Below, one piece after another: positions 35,332 to 43,353 of a stretch of DNA of 64,000 nt. This DNA is from Hymenobacter canadensis (GTDB lineage: Bacteria > Bacteroidota > Bacteroidia > Cytophagales > Hymenobacteraceae). A model generated the notes under the pieces. That model did no database searches. It was not told the DNA's origin and saw only the letters and a list, made by a program, of their open reading frames with translations. The position numbers and the translations under genes are program-made. Each line of letters begins with the position of its first letter. The first letter of the stretch is position 1. The stretch covers positions 1,178,001-1,242,000 of the forward strand of contig NZ_CP114767.1 in assembly GCF_027359925.1 (NCBI RefSeq), in the 5' to 3' direction.

Positions 35332-35718
35332 ATGGAAACCCCCGCACCACTTCGCTTAAAGGACGCGCTGGCTTTGCTGGAAGGCGAGGCCCCGGTGTCG
35401 GTGCGCTACGTGAAAGCCAACCGCCGCACCGGTGAGGCCGGCGCCTTCGGCACGCTGCCCGCCGCCCGCATTGGCCGCGGCAAGAAGGCCCGCACGGCCA
35501 CGTTGCGCGCCGCCACGCCGGCCGAGGAAACCGCCCTGGCCGCCGCTGAAGCCGCGGCCGGCATTCCGCCGCCGGAGCTGCTGCCCGTGCCCAACCCCAA
35601 AAATCCCAACCACTACGCAAACGCCACCCGCAACCTGGTGGACACGCGCACCGGCAAGCTGGTCAAGGTGCATATCTACCTCATCGTGGCCGTGCAGGGC
35701 CGCAAAGTCATCCTCTAA
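35332..35718 (+). CDS. Small protein upstream of portal
   Basis: A 128-residue protein from the ATG at 35332. It has an N-terminal RNA/DNA-binding-like segment (PVSVRYVKANRRTGEAGAFG), an Ala-rich helical middle and a C-terminal strand (TGKLVKVHIYLIVAVQGRKV). It is coupled to the portal gene by TAATG. No family was recognised. Confidence 0.6.
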   Translation: METPAPLRLKDALALLEGEAPVSVRYVKANRRTGEAGAFGTLPAARIGRGKKARTATLRAATPAEETALAAAEAAAGIPPPELLPVPNPKNPNHYANATRNLVDTRTGKLVKVHIYLIVAVQGRKVIL

Positions 35719-37085
35719 TGGAGCAAGTAGTATTCAATAGCGGCGCGAGCGTCGCTTATCTGAACGGGTCGGTGTTCCGCCTGGGCGGGGCCATGGGCGC
35801 CGCGAAGGGTACCGCGAAGGGCGCCGGCGTGAAAACCGGCCCCGTGGACGGCGACGTGCCCACTTCGCCGCTGGTCAAGGGCCAGTCGGGCGACGTGGCG
35901 CTATGGGGTGACTCGAACGACTTTCCGCAGCAGGTGCTGAGCGAAATTTCCAAGAGCAGCATCATTCCGGCCGTGCTGGACTGGAAAACCCGCGCCATCA
36001 ATGGCAAGGGCATTGTCTACGGCAAGGTGGTCGACTACGACAAGGACGGCAACGAGGTGTTTCAGCGGGAGAAAAACGACGAAATCCGCGACTTCTTTCG
36101 CCGCTCTAACATCGGCCGCTACTCGTTCGAGGGCATCCAGAACCTGGTCAACTTCGCCAACGGCTTCCCCGAGCTGATTCTGAGCCGAGACCGGAGCATC
36201 ATCACCAGCCTGAGCGTGCCGGACACGGCCTTCAGCCGCTACTCCGTGCCCAAGCCAAACATGGCCGTGCCCGAGTGGCTGCACATCTCGGCCAATTGGC
36301 CCGAGGCCAAGCCCGGCGACGGCTTCACGACCTCAGTGCCGGTGCTCGACCCCTACTTCGACGTGGTGGAAAGCCTGCGCGCCGACACGCGCGGCTACAA
36401 GTACATCTACCCGCTCTCGCTGCCCTCGCCCGGCCAGGCCCTGTACCAGCTCATTGCGTGGAACAGCATCCGCAAGTCGGGCTGGCTGGACGTGGCCCTG
36501 GCCATACCCGAGTTCAAGAAGGCGCTGTTCAAAAACCAGCTCAGCCTCAAGTACATTATCGAGGCCCACGAGGGCTACTGGAAGTGGAAGTACCCGGACT
36601 GGGACACCAAGCTCACGGAGGATCGTCGCGGCATCATTGCCGCCGAGCTGGCCGAGTTTGAGAAGACCATGGCCGGCGCCGACGGGGCGGGCAAGTCGAT
36701 TCTGACCATCACGTTCACCGATCCGCAGTCGGGCGAGCTGATCCAGGCCTTCAAGGTGACGGCTATCGACGACAAGATCAAGTCGGGCATTTACATCGAG
36801 GACTCGCAGGAAGCCAGCAGCCACATCTACACCGCCCTGCAGGTGGACCCGACGCTTTCCGGCATCTCGCCCGGCAAGGGTATGGGCGCCGGCTCGGGCT
36901 CCGACAAGCGGGTGGCCTTCAATGCCTTTATCGCCACGCACTACTACCTGCAGCAGCTCATCATCGAGCCGCTGAACCTGGTGCGCGACTACAACGGCTG
37001 GGACCCCGACATCGAGTTTCGCTTCCTCAATCCGCAAATCAACACGCTGGACCAGGCCACCGAGGCCCCGGCCAAAACTGCCTAA
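35718..37085 (+). CDS. Portal protein
   Basis: A 455-residue protein with portal-like features: DWKTRAINGKGIVYGKVVDY near residue 90, a long wing and stem helix, and a C-terminal segment (FNAFIATHYYLQQLIIEPLN) that fits the crown helix. Its size and position after terminase are typical. It would form the dodecameric DNA channel at the head vertex. Confidence 0.8.
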   Translation: MEQVVFNSGASVAYLNGSVFRLGGAMGAAKGTAKGAGVKTGPVDGDVPTSPLVKGQSGDVALWGDSNDFPQQVLSEISKSSIIPAVLDWKTRAINGKGIVYGKVVDYDKDGNEVFQREKNDEIRDFFRRSNIGRYSFEGIQNLVNFANGFPELILSRDRSIITSLSVPDTAFSRYSVPKPNMAVPEWLHISANWPEAKPGDGFTTSVPVLDPYFDVVESLRADTRGYKYIYPLSLPSPGQALYQLIAWNSIRKSGWLDVALAIPEFKKALFKNQLSLKYIIEAHEGYWKWKYPDWDTKLTEDRRGIIAAELAEFEKTMAGADGAGKSILTITFTDPQSGELIQAFKVTAIDDKIKSGIYIEDSQEASSHIYTALQVDPTLSGISPGKGMGAGSGSDKRVAFNAFIATHYYLQQLIIEPLNLVRDYNGWDPDIEFRFLNPQINTLDQATEAPAKTA

Positions 37086-37101
37086 AGAAACCTGGCTAAC
37101 G

Positions 37102-38127
37102 ATGCTGCTGACCCTACTAAAGACCTGTGAAGAGCTGCGCCGCTACGTGCGCGTGGAAACCAGCGACGTGCCCGAGCCGGTGCGCCGCGAGCAGGAGCGC
37201 CTGCGCGGCGCGCTGTTACTGCCCGTGCTCGGCGCCGAACTGCTGCGCTGGCTCGATGCGCAGTACGCGGCCGGCCTGCTGCCCGAGCACGACTCGCCGG
37301 CTGCCGAGCTGCTGCGCCTGGTGCAGGCGCCGCTGGCCCGGCTGAGTTTGGCCGGCGCGCTGGACGAGCTGCAGGTAACCATCGACGAGACCGGCGTGCA
37401 CATTCAAACCACGCAGACGCACAAAACGGCCTTTCAGTGGCAGATCAACAGCCTGGCCAAGACGCTCAGCCGCAGGGGCTACGCCGATATGGTCGTGCTG
37501 CTGCGCTGGCTGGAGCAGAACTACGCCACCGCGACTGAGCTGCCGCTGCAGGCCTGGGCCGCCGGCCCCGGGCGCCACCACCGCCGGCAGCTGCTCACCA
37601 GCCCCGACGAGTTCAGTCGCTTTGAGAACATCCAGGACTCGTGGCCGGTGTTCGAGGCCCTGCGGCCGCTACTCAGCCGGCAGGAGCTGTTCGTGTTGGA
37701 GCCGCAGTTGGGCTACGATTACCTGAGTGAGCTGCGCGAGCAGGTACGCACCCGCACCGTGACGCCCGAAAACGAGGAGCTGCTCGAGCAGTTCGTGCGG
37801 CCGGCGCTGGCCAGCTCCACGCTGGCCCGGGCCGTGCCCGAGCTGGGGCTGCGGCTGACTGGCGACGGCATCGAGCTGATGATTGCCCGCGTCGACGACT
37901 CGAACGCGAAAGAGGCCGACGCTGGGCTCGACCAGTTGCTGCAGGCCCGGGCTTTCGAGTCCCAGCGCGCGGCCGACATCCTGCTGGAGAAGATGCGCCG
38001 CTTTCTCAACCAGCGCGCCTCCGCCACCCGCTACGCCACCTACTTCACCCTGGGACCCTACCGCGCGCCTGACGCGCCGGTAGGGTCCCTGAATACCGCG
38101 GAATCCCGCGTTTTCCGCGCCTGCTAA
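37102..38127 (+). CDS. Head-completion-like protein (DUF6712-like)
   Basis: This 341-residue protein follows the portal by 16 bases. Its centre (VHIQTTQTHKTAFQWQINSL) resembles the DUF6712 proteins of Bacteroidota phages, as I remember them; these are likely head-completion or neck proteins. The last 25 codons include a strong hairpin (38052-38089). Its stop overlaps the holin start (TAATG). Confidence 0.6.
   Translation: MLLTLLKTCEELRRYVRVETSDVPEPVRREQERLRGALLLPVLGAELLRWLDAQYAAGLLPEHDSPAAELLRLVQAPLARLSLAGALDELQVTIDETGVHIQTTQTHKTAFQWQINSLAKTLSRRGYADMVVLLRWLEQNYATATELPLQAWAAGPGRHHRRQLLTSPDEFSRFENIQDSWPVFEALRPLLSRQELFVLEPQLGYDYLSELREQVRTRTVTPENEELLEQFVRPALASSTLARAVPELGLRLTGDGIELMIARVDDSNAKEADAGLDQLLQARAFESQRAADILLEKMRRFLNQRASATRYATYFTLGPYRAPDAPVGSLNTAESRVFRAC
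38052..38089 (+). repeat. Perfect 12-bp hairpin inside the end of the DUF6712-like gene
   Basis: GGGACCCTACCG (38052-38063) pairs exactly with 38078-38089; the 14-nt loop can fold further. It lies in the coding region just before the holin gene. It could reduce transcription into the lysis genes or protect mRNA; no T run follows. Confidence 0.6.
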
Positions 38128-38666
38128 TGCTGTCACTTATCCTGCACCCACGCGTGCTATCCGTGCTGGAAAAAGCGTGGCATCTGTTCGAGAAATACGT
38201 GTTCAACGACTGGAACGCGCTAGCTTTTCTGATGGTGCTGTTCCTGCTCGATACGGGCCTGGGCATGGCCCGCAGCTTCCGGCAGGGGCGCTTCCACTCG
38301 CGCGGTATGCGCCAGATGTTCACCAAGCTGCGCGACTACGGCGTGGGCATCGTCGTGGCCCACGTGTTCTGCAACATCGAAGTCGACGGCAGCAAGTTTC
38401 CCTGGGCCGAGTACATGGCTTTCGGCGTGAAGGGCGCCATTTACTTCTTCATCCTGCTGATCGAAACCAAGAGCATCGACGAGAACCTACGCGGGCTTGG
38501 CGGCCTGGGGTTGCCGCTGCCCAAATTTCTGCGTCGCGGCATGACCGATTGGGAGGAAACCGGCCAGTTCCGCAGCAAAACGCCCCCGGACGAGCAACTG
38601 CCCACCATGCCTGAACCTGATTCAACCACGGCGCCCACTCAGGGCGCCATAACCCCCGCCATATGA
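38127..38666 (+). CDS. Holin-like membrane protein
   Basis: A 179-residue protein with hydrophobic segments LAFLMVLFLLDTGLGMA, GVGIVVAHVFCNI and AFGVKGAIYFFILLIET and a charged, Pro-rich tail (residues 130-179). This matches the three-helix holins of Bacteroidota phages. It would form the membrane lesion that releases or activates the lysozyme next to it. It overlaps that gene by ATGA. Confidence 0.8.
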   Translation: MLSLILHPRVLSVLEKAWHLFEKYVFNDWNALAFLMVLFLLDTGLGMARSFRQGRFHSRGMRQMFTKLRDYGVGIVVAHVFCNIEVDGSKFPWAEYMAFGVKGAIYFFILLIETKSIDENLRGLGGLGLPLPKFLRRGMTDWEETGQFRSKTPPDEQLPTMPEPDSTTAPTQGAITPAI

Positions 38667-39115
38667 GCGTACACAGGAAAACCGACGCCGCCGGTCGGGC
38701 CTTTATCACGAAGGAAGAAGGCGAAGTGCTCCAAACCTACCGGTGCGCCGCCGGCGTGGCCACCATCGGCGTGGGCCATACCGGGCCCGACGTGCTGGCC
38801 CGCATGCGCATCACCCGCGAGCAGAGCCAGATGCTGCTCAGCCAAGACCTGGCGCGCTTCGAGGCGGCCGTCAACCGGGTCGTGACCGTGCCGCTGACCC
38901 AGAACCAGTTCAACGCCCTGGTTTCGTTCGCCTTCAACCTGGGCGAAGCGGCCCTGGCCAAGTCCAGCTTGGTGCGCTACGTCAATACCACGGCCGTCCG
39001 CGACCAAGCCACGCTGCAGAACTACTTCCGGATTTGGCGCAACGTGAACGGCAAGCCAAATGCTGCTATCGAAGCGCGCCGGCTGCGCGAGGCCGCCTTA
39101 TTCAGCAAGCCATGA
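38663..39115 (+). CDS. Endolysin, T4-type lysozyme (GH24)
   Basis: This 150-residue protein has the T4-lysozyme catalytic spacing: Glu19, then Cys28 in place of Asp, then Thr34 in VATIGVGHT. The E-x8-(D/C)-x5-T pattern is known from GH24, and Cys is an accepted variant. The substrate-binding part includes LTQNQFNALVSFAFNLG. There is no signal peptide, so it needs the holin to reach the peptidoglycan. It overlaps the spanin gene by ATGA. Confidence 0.95.
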   Translation: MSVHRKTDAAGRAFITKEEGEVLQTYRCAAGVATIGVGHTGPDVLARMRITREQSQMLLSQDLARFEAAVNRVVTVPLTQNQFNALVSFAFNLGEAALAKSSLVRYVNTTAVRDQATLQNYFRIWRNVNGKPNAAIEARRLREAALFSKP

Positions 39116-39507
39116 AGGGGCTGCGCTTCCAGGATTGGGTGCTGATTGCGCTGGTATTGCTGCTTTTCTGGCTGGGTGCCGGCTGCGCCTCCGTGCGCCC
39201 GGTACCGGCGCTGGTGCGCGCGCCCAGCCCCGACTCGCTGAAGGCGCTGGCCGCGCTGCCGGCCTACCTGGTGCCGCCCCCGGCGCAGGCCTCGGCCCGG
39301 CAGGTGGCGCGCTGGACCGACGCCCAGACCCAGGCCCTGGCCAACGTCAACGCGCCGGATCGGGGCCGGGTCAAGCTCAAGAACGTGGGCAACACCGACT
39401 CCGACGTGTCGGTGCAGCAGGGGCTCACCGGCCGGCAGCTCAGCACCGCGGCCGTTATCGTGGCCTTGGCGGGCCTGGTGCTCTGGCTTAAGCCCTGGCG
39501 CCGGTAA
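39112..39507 (+). CDS. Unimolecular spanin-like lipoprotein
   Basis: A 131-residue protein has an N-terminal signal and lipobox (LLLFWLGAGCAS, Cys25) and a C-terminal transmembrane segment (AAVIVALAGLVLWLKPW). Such a protein links the outer membrane to the inner membrane in one chain, as u-spanins do (for example phage T1 gp11). Its position directly after holin and lysozyme agrees. It would fuse the membranes as the last lysis step. The periplasmic part is Pro/Ala-rich. Confidence 0.75.
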   Translation: MKGLRFQDWVLIALVLLLFWLGAGCASVRPVPALVRAPSPDSLKALAALPAYLVPPPAQASARQVARWTDAQTQALANVNAPDRGRVKLKNVGNTDSDVSVQQGLTGRQLSTAAVIVALAGLVLWLKPWRR

Positions 39508-39534
39508 ATCATTTACCCTTTTTCGTTTCTGCTC

Positions 39535-39825
39535 ATGGCCAACACACGCCAGCGCCCCATCGGCTTCGGCCGGGAAAATGAATCTGACCCCAACGGGACC
39601 GGCGACGGCTTCCAGTGGCAACCTGGCGACGCGGTGCCCGAGGAGCCGGCCCCTGATCCGCCGCCGCGCCAACCTAAGGCCGAGCCGGTCTACGTCGGAA
39701 CGGGGGAGGGCCTGGCCATTCTGGCCGCCTATGATCTGTTTGCCCTAACGCCGCTCAGCAACCTGGAGCAGCAACTGCTGCAGGTGGTGGCCGGGCTGGA
39801 AAAACGAATTGAGGAATTAGTGTAG
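39535..39825 (+). CDS. Small protein after the lysis genes
   Basis: A 96-residue protein (MANTRQRPIGFGRENESDPN) is disordered and Pro-rich in its first half and helical at the end (LSNLEQQLLQVVAGLEKRIE). It is the last gene of the portal-lysis unit, followed by a terminator. The function is unknown. Confidence 0.5.
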   Translation: MANTRQRPIGFGRENESDPNGTGDGFQWQPGDAVPEEPAPDPPPRQPKAEPVYVGTGEGLAILAAYDLFALTPLSNLEQQLLQVVAGLEKRIEELV

Positions 39826-39884
39826 GTTTGCCGTGCCGGGTTTACAGGTGTGTGTCCTGGCCTGAATCACCTACTGCAACTCGA

Positions 39885-39911
39885 AGCCTCGCCTCACCAG
39901 CGAGGCTTTTT
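39885..39911 (+). terminator. Terminator of the portal-lysis unit
   Basis: AGCCTCGC pairs with GCGAGGCT (8 bp, 7-nt loop), followed by five T residues. Promoter motif copy 5 starts four bases later. Confidence 0.8.
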
Positions 39912-39914
39912 CGT

Positions 39915-39949
39915 GTCCTTTTTCACCGAGGTAGCCGGCGGCAGTTTTG
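39915..39949 (+). promoter_or_regulatory. Phage promoter motif, copy 5
   Basis: GTCCTTTTTC begins at 39915 and CAGTTTTG ends at 39949 (35 bases). The ATG at 39954 starts exactly five bases later. Confidence 0.8.
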
Positions 39950-39953
39950 CCCC

Positions 39954-40757
39954 ATGATACCGCTGCAGATCTGGGGCACGAAGTACTCGGTGCCCGCTTC
40001 CTGGAATGAACTCACCCGCGCCCAGCTGCTGGGTGTAATGGGTATCCTGTATGGCTCCCCCGAGTGCCCGCCGCTGCCGCCCCGGCTGCGCCTGCTGGCC
40101 GTGCTGAGCGGCGTGCCAGTGGCCCAGCTGCTGGCGCTACCGGCCGTGCAGTGCGTGCAGCTCTATGCGGCCACTGACTTTGTCTTTGACGAGCAGCAGC
40201 GCCTGACTGAGCAGCTGCTGCCCGAGCTGCAGGCGCTGGGCTCCCGCGTGCGGTGGGTGGGGCCGCGCAGCAGCTTTCGCAACCTACTCTTCGGCGAGTT
40301 CATCTTCGCCGATACCTATTTCCGGGCCTGGAGCACGCACCGCTCGGCCCAGGCCCTGGACTGGTTTCTGGCCACGCTTTACCGCCCGCTGGTGCCTGGC
40401 CTGGGCCCGAGCGACGTGCGCTGGCAGGGCGATAGGCGCGAGCCCTTCAATGAGCACCGCACCGAGTACCTGGCCCAGACGCTGACCCGCATTCCGGACG
40501 CGCAGAAGCTGGCCATTGCCACCTGGTACCGCGGCTGCCGCGGCCAGCTCGAGCAGGAGTTTCCGGAAGTGTTCGAGGTGCACGAGGCCGACGCCGGCAG
40601 CGCCCAGCAGGCCGGCGACTGGGGCCGGGTGCTGCGCAAGCTCTCCGGCGGCGCCTTCGGCACGCTGGAGCAAACCTCCCGCCAGCACGCACGCACCATC
40701 CTGGCCGAAATGCAGGATCTGGCCCGCGACTACGCCAAAGCTAAACGCTCTACTTAA
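39954..40757 (+). CDS. Unknown phage protein at head of tail unit
   Basis: A 267-residue protein from the ATG at 39954 (MIPLQIWGTKYSVPASWNEL); the longer frame to 39828 would run through the promoter and terminator. It is mostly helical, with a C-terminal KLSGGAFGTLEQTSRQHART. The N-terminal WxELTRAQLL-type motif recalls tail-assembly-chaperone-like proteins. It is coupled to the next gene (TAATG). Confidence 0.6.
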   Translation: MIPLQIWGTKYSVPASWNELTRAQLLGVMGILYGSPECPPLPPRLRLLAVLSGVPVAQLLALPAVQCVQLYAATDFVFDEQQRLTEQLLPELQALGSRVRWVGPRSSFRNLLFGEFIFADTYFRAWSTHRSAQALDWFLATLYRPLVPGLGPSDVRWQGDRREPFNEHRTEYLAQTLTRIPDAQKLAIATWYRGCRGQLEQEFPEVFEVHEADAGSAQQAGDWGRVLRKLSGGAFGTLEQTSRQHARTILAEMQDLARDYAKAKRST

Positions 40758-41290
40758 TGCGCACTACCGAATACAACGCCCTGTTCCGGGGCCTGGCCAC
40801 GCGCCACAAGCTGATCCAGCACACCGAGGCGGCCCCGCGCTACGCCCGCATCGTGGTCAGTATCGACCCCTACCAGAAGGTGGTGGACATGCACGAGCTG
40901 ATGACTAAGATTATCGGCGTGCGCCTGAAGCCCGGCCCGGGCGAGCAGGTGCTGGTAGTAGAGAGCTTCCACACCCAGTACCGCGAGGCGGGCGACAACC
41001 GCACCCGCCTGCGCTCGGGTGCCTTCATGGTGCTGCAGCAGGTCAAGACCAAAAACCACGACGCCATCGAGCAGGTGCTCGACGCCACCGAGCAGACCGG
41101 CGAGCAAATCCTGGGCGCCATCCTGGCCGACTCCAAGTACCAGGTGAAAAACCGCTTCGATCCAAACAGCATCACCAGCGACGAGCTGGGTCCGCTCGGC
41201 GACGGCACCTGGTACGGCACCCGCTTCGACTTCGACTTTGTCACGCCGGCCTCGGCCGCGCTGGCCTACACCCCCGACGCATTCATCTAA
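40757..41290 (+). CDS. Tail-unit protein, unknown
   Basis: The 177-residue protein (MRTTEYNALFRGLATRHKLI) is alpha-beta and ends in a strand-rich segment (GTWYGTRFDFDFVTPASAAL), similar to tail-completion proteins. It has no named family. Its start overlaps the previous stop. Confidence 0.55.
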   Translation: MRTTEYNALFRGLATRHKLIQHTEAAPRYARIVVSIDPYQKVVDMHELMTKIIGVRLKPGPGEQVLVVESFHTQYREAGDNRTRLRSGAFMVLQQVKTKNHDAIEQVLDATEQTGEQILGAILADSKYQVKNRFDPNSITSDELGPLGDGTWYGTRFDFDFVTPASAALAYTPDAFI

Positions 41291-41292
41291 CC

Positions 41293-43353
41293 ATGGCAGG
41301 AGAACGGTACGCCCAACTTATCCTCAACAGCATCACCCCGGCCCCGGGCGATGAACTGTCCATCTGGCTCAACGGCGCCTACCAGCGCTTCGTGGCTTCG
41401 GCCGCGCAGTTTCCTTCGGATCCGGAGGAGTACTACTGCCAGGGCGACTACAGCGGCGCCGGCAGCAACCTGGTGCGCTACGCCAACGCCGTAACCCTGC
41501 ACGACGCCATCGAGGCCCGGCTCACGGCCCTGGGCGTGCCGCTGGCCTACACGCTGGCCGTGGCCTCGGACTCGTTCACCAGCAACGGCGTCATCACCAT
41601 TACGGCCCGGTCTTACGACCTGCAGTGGGACTTTGCGCCCACCACCAGCCCGCGTCTGAACTTGGTGTACTCGGAGCAAAGCCTGCCCGCCATCCGGCCC
41701 ATCACGCTGGGCGTGGAGGTGGACCCGGTGCTGCGCTTCGGGCAGGCCACCGGTGCCATTCGGCTGCTGCCCACGGCCGTGGGCGCCGTCTCGTTCACCT
41801 ACGCGTGGGCGGATGGGCCCACCACCCAGAACCGCAGCAACCTGCTGGCCGCCGACTACACCGTAACCGTCACGGCCGACACCGGGGCCTCGCTCACGCG
41901 CGTCATTGCCGTCGAGCAGAATCCGCGCCTGAGCGTGGTGGTGCGTAAGTTCGACGACTCGATCCTGCTCACGGTGAGTGGGGGCGTGGCCCCGTACACC
42001 TTTGCCTGGCAGGATGGCCCTACCACGGCCAGCCGCTACAACCTGGCCGCTGGCAGCTACGAGTGCACCATCACCGACGACGAGGGGGCTACGGTCACGA
42101 TTTCGGTGGAGCTGGAGGCCAGCCGCTATTACTTCTCGCGCAACCCTATCACGCTGCCGCTCGATGCCGGCGACGCGTACCGCGCCGACCCCAGCCTCAA
42201 GCCCAACCTCACGTTTCTGTGCGAGGTGTTCATCGAGCCCGAGTATCTGAGCGGCGAGTTCGTGCGCGTCGGCGCGCCAGTCGAGCAGCCGGCTGACCGG
42301 CAAGGGCGCACCGTGTTCCAGGTCGAGGAGCTGCTCGACGCCTACCTGGACTATTACGTGCCGGCGCCCGACCAGCGGCGCATCGCCCGGGCCGACCCGC
42401 TGTTCCGGCGCTTTTATTTGCAGCACGCCGAGATGTACGGCGCGCCGGCCGAGCGCGCCGGTACCACGACGCTGCTGCAGCATTACGTACTGCTGGGCGG
42501 GCTGAGCGGCTACGAGGCGGCGCAGCGCACATTTTTCACTTCCTACCAACCGGCGCATCGGCCCTTCTTTACCTGGCAGCCGCGCGAACTGCTGGTGGCC
42601 CCGGACCAGCCCGAGTTCCTGCTCTTTCAGGTGCCCACGGCCACGCTGCCGCTGATCCGGCAGATAGCGGTGGCCACTTATCAGGACGGCAGCACGGCCA
42701 CCGTGTTTGTGGACGAGGTGGAGGGCCCGCGCCGTTACGAACTCTACTGCCTGCCGGCCGGTCGCGCGCAGCTGGCCCTGCCCGAGCCGGCCGGCAAGCA
42801 CCTGGTCAGCTGGGAAGTGTTTGTGGTCGACGAGGACGGCGTGGCTCAGAGTGAGCGGCGGCGCTACGTGCTCGACCGCCGGCTAGTGGCCCAGCGCCGC
42901 TACGTGCTCTACGCCAACTCGCTGGGCGGGCTCAACACGGCCGCTTTTCTGGGCGAAGCCCAGCTGGATGCCGAGGTGAGCGGCGAGGAGGCCGAGCGCG
43001 GGCCCGTGCCGTTTCCGGATCCGCTGGCCGGCGACGTGCTGGTGCTGGACCGCTCGCTGCGCCCGGTGGTGAAGCTGGCCAGCGGCGCGCGCGAGAACTC
43101 GCGCGAGTGGCTGGCTACGGCCCAGGACCTGCTGCTCTCGCGCCGGGTGCTGCTGCTGGGCCCCGGGCGCCGGTGGCTGCCGGGCGTGGTCAAGGTCCGC
43201 ACGGTGCCGGTGCTCAAGGAAGGGGAGTGGCAGCAGACGCTGGAACTGGACTTTCAACTGCCGCGCGAGCGGCACTACACGCCGGCGCTGCCGGTGGTGC
43301 CGGCCGGCCAGCCGGTGCCGCCTGTGCAGCGCCAGGATCTGCTACTGCCATGA
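41293..43353 (+). CDS. Large tail/baseplate protein with two SprB-like repeats
   Basis: This is a 686-residue protein. Residues about 165-200 and 230-265 are two copies of a beta-sandwich repeat (VSFTYAWADGPTTQNRSNL and VAPYTFAWQDGPTTASRYNL), which resembles the repeats of the gliding adhesin SprB of Bacteroidota. The remaining parts are beta-rich and look like a distal tail protein (LYCLPAGRAQLALPEPAGKH). It precedes the baseplate gene. Adhesion to the host surface is inferred. Confidence 0.7.
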   Translation: MAGERYAQLILNSITPAPGDELSIWLNGAYQRFVASAAQFPSDPEEYYCQGDYSGAGSNLVRYANAVTLHDAIEARLTALGVPLAYTLAVASDSFTSNGVITITARSYDLQWDFAPTTSPRLNLVYSEQSLPAIRPITLGVEVDPVLRFGQATGAIRLLPTAVGAVSFTYAWADGPTTQNRSNLLAADYTVTVTADTGASLTRVIAVEQNPRLSVVVRKFDDSILLTVSGGVAPYTFAWQDGPTTASRYNLAAGSYECTITDDEGATVTISVELEASRYYFSRNPITLPLDAGDAYRADPSLKPNLTFLCEVFIEPEYLSGEFVRVGAPVEQPADRQGRTVFQVEELLDAYLDYYVPAPDQRRIARADPLFRRFYLQHAEMYGAPAERAGTTTLLQHYVLLGGLSGYEAAQRTFFTSYQPAHRPFFTWQPRELLVAPDQPEFLLFQVPTATLPLIRQIAVATYQDGSTATVFVDEVEGPRRYELYCLPAGRAQLALPEPAGKHLVSWEVFVVDEDGVAQSERRRYVLDRRLVAQRRYVLYANSLGGLNTAAFLGEAQLDAEVSGEEAERGPVPFPDPLAGDVLVLDRSLRPVVKLASGARENSREWLATAQDLLLSRRVLLLGPGRRWLPGVVKVRTVPVLKEGEWQQTLELDFQLPRERHYTPALPVVPAGQPVPPVQRQDLLLP

